Assembly: GCA_003550325.1 (NCBI GenBank)
Contig: QKWP01000007.1
Span: 795,886 to 859,885 of the forward strand
Length of the DNA stretch: 64,000 bases
Origin: Gigaspora rosea
Lineage: Eukaryota; Glomeromycota; Glomeromycetes; Diversisporales; Gigasporaceae
Reading direction: 5' to 3'
A program made the position numbers and the translations under genes. The number at the start of each line of letters is the position of its first letter. Position 1 is the first letter of the stretch. Shown here piece after piece: positions 43,021 through 53,147 of the stretch. Under the pieces are notes generated by a model. That model was given only the letters and a program-made list of their open reading frames with translations, made no database searches and was not told the origin of the DNA.

Positions 43021-43400
43021 TCAACTATTATTTTTTTCCAATTCATCGAATTCTTCTTCCTCATAGTCGAATTCGTCGAATGTATCTCCATCGTCGCTCT
43101 GGGTTTCTTCACCGTCAATTGGAATAAGGCTTTCGGTACCAGAGTTAGAAATTGGTACTTCTGCTAACCTATTAGCATATTGTAAGTACAATTTCTGCTT
43201 GTCAAAATAAATTCGAGCTTTTGCTCTTTGGAACCAATCGGTTCCCAATAGTAAAGTATCACCTGAAGATTCTATGACATGTAAAGTCGTGGGCACTATA
43301 ACTTCCTGGATGACCAATCTAACATCTTTTACCATCCCTAGTATTTTGGTCTTCGCTCCTGTGGCCATTACTACCACAGTGGTAGATTTGCCATTTATAC
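43021..43400 (-). mobile_element. Ty3 fossil: aspartic protease region
   Basis: Protease-like C-terminal part with LLLGTDWFQ followed by an acidic linker. Upstream sequence to about 43510 probably belongs to the same domain. Broken. Confidence 0.7.
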
Positions 43401-43555
43401 TTATTTCTAGTTTGTCTAGTAAGCATTTTTCGATATAATACTTACGGCCACGCCTGAATCTAATACTGCTAGCACCGAGTTATTGCGTATTCGAATATAA
43501 CACTAGGCTGCAGTCGTGCGGCGTTGTTCTTCGGGATAAATGAAATTAGTTTCTT

Positions 43556-44760
43556 TTAAATTAGTGGCCGTTTTAATATTTTGGCCAAGTTTCTTCTCTG
43601 GTTCGGGTATTGGAGTATCTGTCCTACTGTAGCACTAGTAGGTAAGGCTAGAATATCATCCGCCATATTGTATGGGTTTAAAGAATCGATTTTTGATTGT
43701 CTACGTTTTTCTTTTGTCTTATTTAAAGGAGTTAAGTCCTGAGCCATAGGGAGATTGTCAATCTCCATATTTTGTTCCTTTTCTGACTGTTCTTGAGGCA
43801 TTCTTACTTCCTTCCTTAATCTTCCTTCCCATTTAGGGTCCGCTGGACGTTTTTTAGCCCTCTGAGGGGTAACACTATCTAATGTATAAACTTCGTCATT
43901 ATTAGTTTCTTCTATTTCACAGAAACTAATAGTTTTTGTATTATTATAATTGTCCTTTCTTTGATTAGGGTATGGGTATTTTCTTTTTGACACACAGTTT
44001 TTAGCTGCATGTCCTATTTCACCACAATCATGGCATTTAAGAGGAGTCCTCCTCTATAAGAGTTATTATGGGGGCGATTTACAGTCGTATCCTTTATTTG
44101 GGCGGACAAGGCTGCATAGTTTATTGTTAAGTTTTCAATAGTTCTCTTTAAGTCCCTTAACTCATTTCCTACTTGTTGCTGTTCGCTTATTTCATCAGGA
44201 GGCCATCGACCGTAGTTTCCTTCTGCTTCGACTCTCTTGGCCGCGGCGATAGCTTCATTTAGATTTTTAGGTGCAGCTACAGATACTAAAGTGGCATTAT
44301 TGACTTTTAGACCATTTAAAAACATTCCAACAATGAATCCGTCAGAAAAACCATTATCAACATTAATTCTATTGAGTAACTTTGTAAATTTTGTGGCATA
44401 GATATCCACTTTCTCTGTATCTTTTTGTCGTAGTTCATATAGTTCCATCTGCCAACGATGTTGACTTTCTTTCAGGGCAAATTGTTCCACAAACAAATGG
44501 TAAAAACTTTTGCCTCGATCTGTTTCTTTTCTTCTCTTACTTTCCAGTACTTGATGCTTTCTTTGATTGCTTTGTACCATATAGCTGCCATTTCTTTCAA
44601 GTATCTGGATGCAATTTTTACCATACGGTCTTTGGTCCAATTATTGGCTTCTGATGCTCTTTCGAAATCATCAAACCATTCGAAAGGATTCATATCGTCG
44701 GTTCCATAAAGGTACTTGACTTTTACTAAATTATTCTCCTTCGTAGGGTTTTAACTCCTT
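43556..44760 (-). mobile_element. Ty3 fossil: capsid region with zinc knuckle
   Basis: Contains a retrotransposon capsid-like stretch (FEWFDDFERASEANNW; LYELRQKDTEKVDIYATKFT) and, near 43990-44040, a CCHC knuckle of the CHDCGEIGHAAKNC type. Broken. Confidence 0.85.
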
Positions 44761-44875
44761 CTTTGCTAGCTGAATTAGTCATGGCTTCCATGAACTTATT
44801 AAACTGTTCTTCATTCATTATTAATAGGTAAGATGCAAATTTTATGAAGTCGATAATCTCACAGTCACCACCAAA

Positions 44876-45390
44876 TGTTACGGGCAGAAATGTATTCTTT
44901 TATATGAAACGAATAGAGTTTTATTGCTTAATATAACTCGCTAGAGGTGTAATGGTAGTGATTTAACAATTTATTAAGAGATTTATCAATAGTTTTATTA
45001 TGAGAAATTTAGGAATGTATTATATGGTATTTATTATAATCTCTTAGGATATGTTATTCTTTTACAAGAGGGAAATTACAGAGCTTTTATAACTTTTACT
45101 AGATTAACGAATTAAAGGGGTTTAAGAATTAATCGATCTTTCATCACGAAGGATCACGGTACTATTATTGGTCTCTGATCACGGAAGGATCCTGGTATGA
45201 TTATTATAACTAAGGGGTTTATAATAATTATTATATGATTTAGTAACGATGGCTATATTATATACTTTTAATTAGATTTGACTAATTGTTGATTCTCGAT
45301 TTCTTTCTTTAGATTTGTTTGTTTGATTTCGGTACTTGATCACGGGTTTTACTAGCCTGATTTCATCGATCAACCTTTTAACCTGTGACA
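44876..45390 (-). repeat. 5' LTR of the Ty3 element
   Basis: TGTTACGGGCAG...CCTGTGACA. On the minus strand the sequence just inside is TTTGGTGGTGACTGTGAG, a TGG-start primer-binding-site-like stretch two bases from the LTR; the tRNA is not assigned. Confidence 0.92.
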
Positions 45391-45736
45391 CTAGTATACT
45401 ATAAAAATTTTGCTACTTATATAATAAGTACCAAATTTCTTTTAAGTTCATTTATATTATGTAGAGCACCCAGATAGGGTTTGGGTTTATATTACTATAT
45501 AGTAAAATCACTTGAAAAATCTTTTGTTAGTTCAAAAAAGAGGTTTCTTATATGAACTTTTGAAAAACTGACTATATGATTCTTTTTGTTATGTCATTAC
45601 ATAGATATTTCATATTAAAATAAAATAAAGATTATTTGCTTGCAACATAATCTTAAAATAATTAATATTCAAAATAATTTGCTATTTTAATTATCAAAAT
45701 GCTAATTTTCAAGATGATTTGCTTTTGTATTATTAT
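45391..45736 (+). repeat. Tandem unit 1 right part and unit 2 left part
   Basis: 45391-45556 completes unit 1 after the Ty3 element. 45566-45736 starts unit 2 with CTGACTATATGATTC and ends in the LINE target GCTTTTGTATTATTAT. Unit 2 resumes at 52467. Confidence 0.75.
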
Positions 45737-45908
45737 TATTTTTTTTTGGTATTAAGGTGAGGCCTTGCTTATATCTTTATTAGTAATTTAGAAAAGTTAC
45801 TACATGGAGTATACTTTTTGTATAAATACAAATTTAAATTACATGCAAGAATTGAAGCTCATACTAATTTATCTGCGACCTAAACCTACTAGAGTGGTCA
45901 AGACTCAC

Positions 45909-46508
45909 CTAGTTTGATAAAGTTAAAATAAAGTTTATAGGAACACTATATTTAATCCAATGGGCAGCCCAAGAACTAATCTTCTTAAGAGCTATACCAA
46001 TGGGTGGACATGAGTTTGGATTAATATGAAGTTGGTCAGGTTGGCCACAAGGGCAGCTATATGTAAATGTTCTTCGTAAAGATAGTTGTCTTTTAGTTTG
46101 TGAAATAGTGGGAGTATGAGTAGAAGAAAGGTAGGTTATATTATTGGTTTTTCGCCATAGAGTAAATTGGGAACAGTAAAGTTTCCATAGTTGTTCGTAA
46201 GATAATTCAGAAATTTGAAGAAGAACTTTTATTATAATTTGTGAGGCTAATTTGGAAGATAAATTAAAAGGTCTAAGATCTTGAATAAGGTAAGAAGGGA
46301 TTAAGCCTTTAAGTGTAGTTTGAATATAATATGGAGATAGTAAAGCTGGTGATAAATAAAAGGCTGGATGGTGATAAATAGTTTGAATAAGTTGGGATAT
46401 AGTATTTGGAGGGAGATCTAAATCTGTGGAGTTGATAATATTAGTAATAGCAGTAAGAATAATCTGATTAATATTGTTTGTATTAGAACAGAAAGGAGTG
46501 GCAATCAA
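45909..46508 (-). CDS. LINE C-terminal tail
   Basis: Frame of about 199 residues past the foldback insertion. It ends with CPCGQ...HINPNSCP and a SWAAHWIKYS stretch that matches WLPKWIKYS near the end of the LINE ORF at 31734. Part of the LINE at 45737-52450, now cut from the RNase H part by the insertion. Confidence 0.8.
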   Translation of the reverse strand: MIATPFCSNTNNINQIILTAITNIINSTDLDLPPNTISQLIQTIYHHPAFYLSPALLSPYYIQTTLKGLIPSYLIQDLRPFNLSSKLASQIIIKVLLQISELSYEQLWKLYCSQFTLWRKTNNITYLSSTHTPTISQTKRQLSLRRTFTYSCPCGQPDQLHINPNSCPPIGIALKKISSWAAHWIKYSVPINFILTLSN

Positions 46509-46820
46509 TTAATTGACAATCATTTCACCGACATAACATTTCACCGACAATTATTCACTGACACGTTCATTTTACCGACAGTTTATTTCACCGAAGCTCA
46601 TTTCACCGACAAAGTAATTCTGATCATTGTCGTTAGGGTCAGAGTAGAATTAGGTAGAATTAGGGCTAAAGTTAGGGTGCTTTTTGAAAAAAAACTTGTT
46701 GGTGAAATGAACTTCGGTGAAACAAACTGTCAGCAAAATGAACTTGTCGGTGAGTATTTGCGGTAGAATGTTATTTCGGTAAAGTGATTGTCAGCGAAAT
46801 AATATGAACCCATAGAAAAG
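46503..46820. repeat. Foldback repeat of TTTCACCGACA units (copy 3) in the LINE
   Basis: A left chain CATTTCACCGACATAACATT and a right chain of TGTCAGCGAAAT units in reverse are joined by a core with GTCGTTAGGGTCAGAG. Copies 1 and 2 are at 12295 and 12855. The right end AACCCATAG resembles GCCCATAG at 13968. Confidence 0.85.
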
Positions 46821-47344
46821 CCAGTGTTAGGAGAATCAGGATTGTTATATATAAAGCAATTAGTATTTGAAAATAGGTTATAATAGATTGAATAAAAATA
46901 AAAATGTGAAGGTAGTTCGTTTAAGAATAACTTAATTTTAAAGGCTTTAAGGTTACTAAGTTTAAAGTTGGTAATGTTATTCGAAGCTTTTTGATTATTG
47001 TTAAAGTACAGCCAAGTGGAGTTCCAGTCAAAATAATGAGTAAAGTGTAACCATTAATTGGTACATTGATGGGAGAACCATAAGGCCATAATATGAGCTT
47101 TGCAAATACTTTTAATAAATTTTCGTATAGGTTGTAAGACTTTTGTATTTTCCTAATATAGAGTATGGAAAGGAATAAATAAGTTGGTATGGTTAAAATT
47201 AAGAAAAGAAATGGAAGTATGTTGATTGGCTAGTTGATCAGCACGATTATTAAAAGGGTTATCAGAATGGGCCTGAACTTTTTGTAAAGTTAGTTTGATA
47301 TTAAAGGATTTGATAATATTGAGAAGTATGTGCCATATAGCCAT
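46821..47344 (-). pseudogene. LINE RNase H end and connection, frame-shifted
   Basis: LTLQKVQAHSDNPFNNRADQLANQH supplies the last RNase H motif in a different frame from the main LINE ORF. The change coincides with the tandem CCATATAGCCATATAG. The rest to the foldback insertion is degenerate LINE sequence. Confidence 0.8.
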
Positions 47345-50157
47345 ATAGTAAATTTAAATTTTTTAAGAGAATTTGGATTGAGAAGTGTAAGTTTGGTGTA
47401 TTTGGATATAACAGATTGTGAATCAGTAAAGATCTGAACAGTAGAATCTTGTGGCACAGTAGCGATAGCAGATAGGATTGAAATTAGTTCAGTATGATAA
47501 GAGGAGGGCCAGTGTTTAAGTTGGGCTGAAAATTCATGTATGATTTGATTGTTATAAAGTTGTACCCAGCTAATACCCATAGAGCATTGGTTAGTACAAA
47601 TGTTTTTAACAGAACTATCTGTATAAAAGATAAAAGATGTATGATTATTATTGTTTTGGGCAATAGATTGTAATAACTGAGAAGTTTGATTGGGTAAGAA
47701 AAGGTCAGAAACTAAGTAGCTAGTAATATTTAAGGTTGGAGGTATAGGAATAGTGAGAGAATGTTTAATAGTAGTAGAAAGGATAAGGTCTATGTAGTTT
47801 GCATTAAGGTTAAGCTGCTTGTTTGATAAGATTCTGCCGTAAAAAAGTGTAGATAATGTAGCAGAAGAAATACGATTAGTATTAAAATTGCAGCCTAAGC
47901 AGGGTGTACAAAGGATAGGGGAAAGTGGATATAATTGGGATTGTGAAGTGTTAATATTGGTAGTCCAATGTGTAATTAATATAGTATTGGAGTGCTTGAA
48001 GTATCTACGAGCTTTACCAATAATTATATCTTTGTTAAAATAAGTAAGAAACCATGATTGAGGTTTTAAAGGTAGATGCCAAGTATAATAAGCAAATGCA
48101 TTAATGCCTTGGGGTTGGTAATTGCTTGAAATTGAATGGTGAATATTGTTTTCAATAATAGTTTCTTCTAGAAAAGTAAACCAAAATGGTTGTTTCCCAG
48201 TAGGTAGATGGTGCACTCTAGGTGAAAGGTGTTTCCATGAAAGAAGGGTTTGATTATCTGCAGAACAAAGTTGTTCTAAATAGAGAATTTGTTTGTGACG
48301 AAGTTGTTGTTTGAAAGTTTTGTATTTGGGATGATTTTGAAGAATTTGTTCAAGTGGGAGGTTCCCACTATTAATAACTTTGGGCCAGGTAATATTTGGA
48401 TTTGCTATAACATTAATTTCTAGTCTTTTTAACAAAAGAATAATTTTAAAAGTAGTAGTTAATCTATTAGGTCCATCAATATTAGGGGAAGGGTGTTGTA
48501 GAATATTAGTTGTTGACCATAAATTGTTTTGAAGTTGTTGTAATCTAATGCGAGTAGAGATACCTAATAAATTAGGATCATTAATTCGTGTTAAAAAGTT
48601 AGAAATATGATGTTGAAGTTGTATATCCCATATATTATGTATATTGTACAAGTGTGGGTTAAGCATAGTACTATTGGGTGTAGATCTTGATAAATGTGAT
48701 TTGTGTTTAGCAACAGTTAAATATTGTGATAAAATTTTTGTGCAGGTAGAGTATGGAAGAACTATATTATGTAATCGATATTCTAAAGTAGGAATTATAA
48801 CAGTATTAATAATATAGGTAATTTGTTTGTCTGTGATTTGTTTAGTATTAGCGGTTTGTATAAGGTGTGAAGCCTCAGCTCGGATAAGTTTGATTTGTTG
48901 TGTATATTTGTTATTGAGAGTAAACCAGCATCCAAGAAATTTGAAAGGTTGATTAGAAGGCAAGGAAGGTAGTGAATAGTTAAAGTATGTTATAGAGTTT
49001 GTATTTTTTTGATTAGAGCAAAAAATTGATTTGGTAGGGTTAATTTGTATATCTGCCATTTGGTAAAAAGTAGTAGCTGCAGAAATGATAGATTCAAGTT
49101 CTGTTAAGGATGAAGCAACCCATAAGGTATCGTCCATGTAAGCCAAAACAGATGTAGAGCATTTAAGATAATGTGTTTGGGATAAAGTGAGATTGGTTTT
49201 CCAAGAAGTTTGTAAAGTATAACCCATAAACTGAGTAGCAATATGGTTAATAAGTGGGTCGTAGTAAATTCTCCAGAAAAGAGGAGTAATGGTTTCTCCC
49301 TGGTCGATACCATTTTTAACAGAGTAAAAATTGGTAAGACCAAGGTTTGTAATTACACGATTATATCGATTAAATAGAAGATTAGAAAGAATATTAATAA
49401 GTTGTGAAGGCATGCAAATACGAGCTAGTGATCTAGTAAATAGATCAAATTGAACAGAGTCATAAGCTTTGCTCATATCTTGGGATATAAGCCATAGTGG
49501 TTTGTGATTACAGTTGGAGTCTTCTATAATATTATTAAAAATATGTATGGGTATGGAAGTGCTATTACCAGGTAAGGCAATATAATTGTAAGGTGAAAGA
49601 ATATTGTACTGTGTAAATATTTTGTTAAGCCGATTAGTAAGAAGTTTGGTATAGACTTTTCTAATATGTTCTACTAAACTAATAGGTCGAGTGTTAGTTA
49701 GATTGCCATCGAAAATTGGTTTCTTGGAAATAGGAAAGATGCGACCCTCTTTCCATTGTTTAGGAATAGTTTGGGATATTAGACATTGGTTAAATAAAGA
49801 TATAATAGCAAATAAGCAGTTATTGCCAGAGTGTTTAATCATTTCATAGCTAATTCCTGAGGGGCCACATGCCTTGTTGTTAGGAAGTTGGGATAAAGTG
49901 TTAAGAATCTCTTCAATAGAAAATGGGTGAAGAGCATCTAAATACCAGTTTGAATTAATATGTTGTTTTGGAAGATATTCATTTGCCCAATATGTATTAA
50001 ATAAATGTTCATTAATTTTTCTAGGTGCAGTCCATTGATCAAAATGATCCTGAATGTGTGTTTTAATACTAGAGGGTTCAGTTATGATGCTATTGTTATT
50101 TTTAATATTATTAATTCTAACAGGATCTTTGTGCCGATTAAGAATACTATTAATCAT
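47290..50157 (-). CDS. LINE reverse transcriptase ORF (955 residues)
   Basis: RT motifs in order: NNKACGPSGISYEMIKH, WKEGRIFPISKKP, TRPISLVEHIRK, LISQDMSKAYDSV, IDQGETITPLFW, AYMDDTLW (about residue 340), INPTKSIF and FKFLGCWF. The catalytic Asp set is present. An RNase H domain starts near residue 840 (FYTDSSV, YHTELISI, FTDSQSV) and is cut by the frame change near 47340. The first Met is probably internal to a longer ORF2 whose endonuclease part lies at 51036-51500. Confidence 0.93.
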   Translation of the reverse strand: MINSILNRHKDPVRINNIKNNNSIITEPSSIKTHIQDHFDQWTAPRKINEHLFNTYWANEYLPKQHINSNWYLDALHPFSIEEILNTLSQLPNNKACGPSGISYEMIKHSGNNCLFAIISLFNQCLISQTIPKQWKEGRIFPISKKPIFDGNLTNTRPISLVEHIRKVYTKLLTNRLNKIFTQYNILSPYNYIALPGNSTSIPIHIFNNIIEDSNCNHKPLWLISQDMSKAYDSVQFDLFTRSLARICMPSQLINILSNLLFNRYNRVITNLGLTNFYSVKNGIDQGETITPLFWRIYYDPLINHIATQFMGYTLQTSWKTNLTLSQTHYLKCSTSVLAYMDDTLWVASSLTELESIISAATTFYQMADIQINPTKSIFCSNQKNTNSITYFNYSLPSLPSNQPFKFLGCWFTLNNKYTQQIKLIRAEASHLIQTANTKQITDKQITYIINTVIIPTLEYRLHNIVLPYSTCTKILSQYLTVAKHKSHLSRSTPNSTMLNPHLYNIHNIWDIQLQHHISNFLTRINDPNLLGISTRIRLQQLQNNLWSTTNILQHPSPNIDGPNRLTTTFKIILLLKRLEINVIANPNITWPKVINSGNLPLEQILQNHPKYKTFKQQLRHKQILYLEQLCSADNQTLLSWKHLSPRVHHLPTGKQPFWFTFLEETIIENNIHHSISSNYQPQGINAFAYYTWHLPLKPQSWFLTYFNKDIIIGKARRYFKHSNTILITHWTTNINTSQSQLYPLSPILCTPCLGCNFNTNRISSATLSTLFYGRILSNKQLNLNANYIDLILSTTIKHSLTIPIPPTLNITSYLVSDLFLPNQTSQLLQSIAQNNNNHTSFIFYTDSSVKNICTNQCSMGISWVQLYNNQIIHEFSAQLKHWPSSYHTELISILSAIATVPQDSTVQIFTDSQSVISKYTKLTLLNPNSLKKFKFTIWLYGTYFSILSNPLISN

Positions 50158-50237
50158 AGATCTGGGTTGAGTGACTAGTTTAGAGCATCTTGTATTAATG
50201 GATTCAAATATTTGTTGACGAGTATATTTGATATTTT

Positions 50238-50870
50238 CTAGATTACAAGCATGATATAGACTTCTTTAGCCTCTGTAATCCATTTAGGTATTTGATTGGG
50301 TTGTGAAGGAATAAGTAAAAGTTGGAGTTGATGGGTTGAATTTAAATAGGTAATAGTAGAGTTATGGTGAAGAGGAATAGGTGTACTAGAATTAAGAGAG
50401 TATTTGATTTGTTTAACAATACTATTAAGTTTTTTAAGGTTATAGTGTAGAAGAGTAGCTTTGGATGAAAAGGAATGATTAAAGTTGCATACAGTAAATT
50501 TTTTATTTGGAATATGTAAAAGTGCTGCATTAATAATACTAGTTTGTAGTTTATGCCAAGTAGTTTCAAGTGATTCAAAGGTAGAAGTACTAAAAGGAGT
50601 ATTATGGGATATGAGATTAGATGAAACTTTGTCTGCAAAAGCTTGCCAAGATTCATTTGTCATTAGTTTGTAGTTGAAAATTCTTCTACGTGTTTTATAT
50701 TTGTGTCTAGTGTGTCCGGTAAATGCATAAGGAAAAGACCAATGAGATATAAGAATCTTATGGTCACTAGAGGTTGAGAAGTCTGAGTTGTCAATTTCGA
50801 AAGATAGTAGGTAAGGAAGAAGGGGATCATGGGTCCAAATGAAGTCTATTTCACTTTGATATCAAGAGCT
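50238..50870 (-). pseudogene. LINE endonuclease end and linker
   Basis: Carries SEIDFIWTHDP and SSDHKILISHWSFPYAF, the last APE endonuclease motifs (SDH), then MTNESWQAFADKVSS and a linker to the RT frame. It is in the same frame as 52034-51036 but separated by stops, and out of frame with the RT ORF. Confidence 0.8.
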
Positions 50871-51035
50871 ATGCCAGGTAGGTTGAGATAAATTGGTGTA
50901 GGAGGCCAAACTAGACATGTTATTGTAAGAAAGAAATTGAAGTAGTTTAAATTTGGAGTTACTAGTTAATGTAGAGTCAGCAGAGGCATTAAAGTCTCCT
51001 AAGACAATTGGCTGAATATTTGATGAAGTTGCTTG

Positions 51036-52034
51036 TTAAATCCATTGGATAATAGTATCTTGAATTTGAAGTCTCTCCTGTGAGTTATTAGAAGGTAAAT
51101 AAATTGAAATTATACGAAACTTGAAGTCATGTTTGAAGAATAGGTCAATAGCTATTGCATAGCCAGAATAGGTAATAATATTATGAATATGGGGAGTAAG
51201 GTGGTTACAAATCATAATAGCAGTACCTGCTCTGGAACTGTCAGTGCAGGACCAAAAATAACTATAAAATTGGGTTTTTTGGGGTTTAAATATAGAAGGT
51301 GCACTAGAGAGTTTAGTTTCAGTTATACTAATAATATTTAAATTGTGAGATAGGCAGTAATTTTCCCAGACTTGTTTCTTAGTAATATTATTAAAGCCTT
51401 GAACATTGTGTGTACAAATAGAAAGATCAAGAGATCTTAATAGATTGTTGTAATTAGAGGAAAAGTGATTTGTATTGGATAATGTGGATGATTTGATTAG
51501 TGACTGGTAGTATATAGAATATTGATTAGGTGAGAGTATAATATGGTTAGGAAGAACTTCATCTTGGGTATTAAGATATATATGTGCTTCAAGAGTTGTA
51601 ATATTAATAGAGATTTTGAATAATAATGAAAATGAATTTTTGAATAAATGTTGTATAAAGGATTTGAGTGTTTGTAAAGGTGGTAAGAGTGGAAGATTAT
51701 ATTTTTTAAGAAATTTATTGTAACAAGGTTCCTCAAAAAGATAAGATAAATTAATATTTGAGAAAGAATTGGTATTAAGATTAGGTGTTGTATATAGTTG
51801 TAGGTTGGGTAGTGGTATTTGAAAATTGTTGTTGAATGATTTAAGCTCTATATTACAGAAGGTTGGTAGCTCCACTAAAGGTGAGATTATAAAGTGGCCT
51901 GGTAGTAAGTTTTCATATGGAAGGTAAATATATGCTTCTGTGAAGAAATAGTCAATTTGAGGATGTAGTTTGACAGAAATTATAATATATTGGTCTGAAT
52001 AAAACATGGGGTAATTTTCTAGTATATATTGCAA
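51036..52034 (-). CDS. LINE N-terminal region and start of APE endonuclease
   Basis: 332 residues. The first two thirds are AT-codon-rich (Asn, Leu, Tyr, Ile) with no known domain. From about residue 210 the endonuclease starts: CTHNVQGF, then SITETKLSSAP, then GTAIMICNHL. The frame stops at 51036 just before IVLGDFNASAD, which continues in the same frame beyond the stop. Confidence 0.85.
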   Translation of the reverse strand: MQYILENYPMFYSDQYIIISVKLHPQIDYFFTEAYIYLPYENLLPGHFIISPLVELPTFCNIELKSFNNNFQIPLPNLQLYTTPNLNTNSFSNINLSYLFEEPCYNKFLKKYNLPLLPPLQTLKSFIQHLFKNSFSLLFKISINITTLEAHIYLNTQDEVLPNHIILSPNQYSIYYQSLIKSSTLSNTNHFSSNYNNLLRSLDLSICTHNVQGFNNITKKQVWENYCLSHNLNIISITETKLSSAPSIFKPQKTQFYSYFWSCTDSSRAGTAIMICNHLTPHIHNIITYSGYAIAIDLFFKHDFKFRIISIYLPSNNSQERLQIQDTIIQWI

Positions 52035-52450
52035 GAAAGTGCCTATAGTTGTGGAGAAGGTAGGGTTTGTAGTCTATAATAGTAAAGAAATTTATTATAA
52101 CATGTTGTTGGGTTGTATATTTCAGGAGAGTTAAGATCAGAATAATTATAGTTTCTGTCATTTAAGGAGTTTATAGGAATTTCAATTTCTTCATCACTAA
52201 AATCTTTTACGAGTAGCGATTTATCATAAGTTTCTAATATTAGGTAGTTGTTAGGGTTGGTATTAGTTGATGGTAAAGAGGTATTGAAGGAGTGTTGTAC
52301 TTCAGAAAGATGAAGATATGATATCTGAAGTATTATGATTGTCTTCTGTAAAAACGCTCGCTGTTTTAAGCTCGGTTCTCACAGCTGCGCAGGGTACCAT
52401 AGCCTGCTCTGTACGTTGGGTCTGGCCATCGTAATCTTGGTCCTCCGCGT
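52035..52450 (-). mobile_element. LINE 5' region
   Basis: Short broken frames, then a GC-rich leader near 52350-52450. GC content here is much higher than in the surroundings, as expected for an internal LINE promoter, though none can be named. Confidence 0.6.
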
Positions 52451-52466
52451 GCTTTTGTATTATTAT

Positions 52467-53147
52467 AATAATATTTAAGACTATATATTATTAGTGTTTT
52501 TTTTTATCCAGAATCATTATAAAAATTTTGCCTTCCATATGTAAGTACCAAAATTCTTTTAAGTTCATTTATGTTAGTTAGAATTAGAGTAAGTACTCAA
52601 ATAGGATTTGGATTTAGGCTATTATATAGTAAAATCACTCAAAAAAAACTTTTTGTTAGTTCAAAAAGTGGATTCTTATACAAACTTTTGAGAAATAAGC
52701 TTTTTTGATAAAAGAAACATTTTGAGATTTTTGTTTTGACTTATTCTAATTGTGTTCATTATGTCAAATTATAATCATTTATTGGTCAATAATCACATGA
52801 GGTGGCAATGCTAGTGTATTGTTACATATATAACCTTTAAAAAAATTAACTTACTAAATATTTAAGTATATTTTAGTTTAATAAATATAATAAATAAGTT
52901 ATAAAATAATAATTATAATTAGCCAATTAGATAACAGATTTAGACACATAATGCAGGTGTGTATATACCCACCAGGTACAAATAAAATTCTCTAAAAATA
53001 AATATAAAAGTTTGAATAAGTTTATAAAATTTAAAAATATTATATAACTGAAACAGGATTGGCTTCACAAAAATAGACAAAAATAAAAATTTTTTTCAAA
53101 AAATTTATTTTAATTTAAAGATAAATTTTATATTTATAAACATATAA
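52467..53147. other. Tandem unit 2 right part, then AT-rich sequence
   Basis: 52525-52705 matches 45400-45556. The remaining stretch up to the Harbinger-like element has no recognised feature. Confidence 0.6.

Larger units (their letters stand above)
34815..45390 (-). mobile_element. Ty3/mdg4 LTR retroelement fossil with nested insertions
   Basis: Bounded by LTRs 34815-35337 and 44876-45390 and by a CTAG duplication (34811-34814 and 45391-45394). It is read on the minus strand: capsid region, protease, reverse transcriptase, RNase H, integrase, the Ty3 order. It is broken, with many breaks (well above five). DNA elements sit inside at 35365-36658, 37208-38709 and 40873-41872, plus a SINE-like repeat at 39601-39805. 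The LTRs differ by roughly 5-7% by eye, so it is moderately old. The nested elements are younger. Confidence 0.93.
45737..52450 (-). mobile_element. Near full-length LINE (APE endonuclease, RT, RNase H)
   Basis: Flanked by a perfect 16-bp duplication GCTTTTGTATTATTAT (45721-45736 and 52451-52466). The 3' end is A-rich (near 45737-45747). The 5' end is GC-rich (GGTACCCTGCGCAGCTGTGA on the minus strand near 52380), which fits an intact LINE start. Domain order is N-terminal region, APE-type endonuclease, reverse transcriptase, connection, RNase H, C-terminal tail. The order fits the I/Tad group of fungal LINEs. A 0.3 kb foldback repeat is inserted at 46503-46820. Coding breaks: in-frame stops at 51038-51036 and near 50865, a frame change near 50240, and an 8-bp tandem duplication CCATATAG near 47335-47350. 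Not autonomous now. Confidence 0.93.

Noticed and set aside
44391-44709. Plus-strand frames over the Ty3 capsid region
   Set aside because: They are antisense to the element's coding strand and have no independent support.
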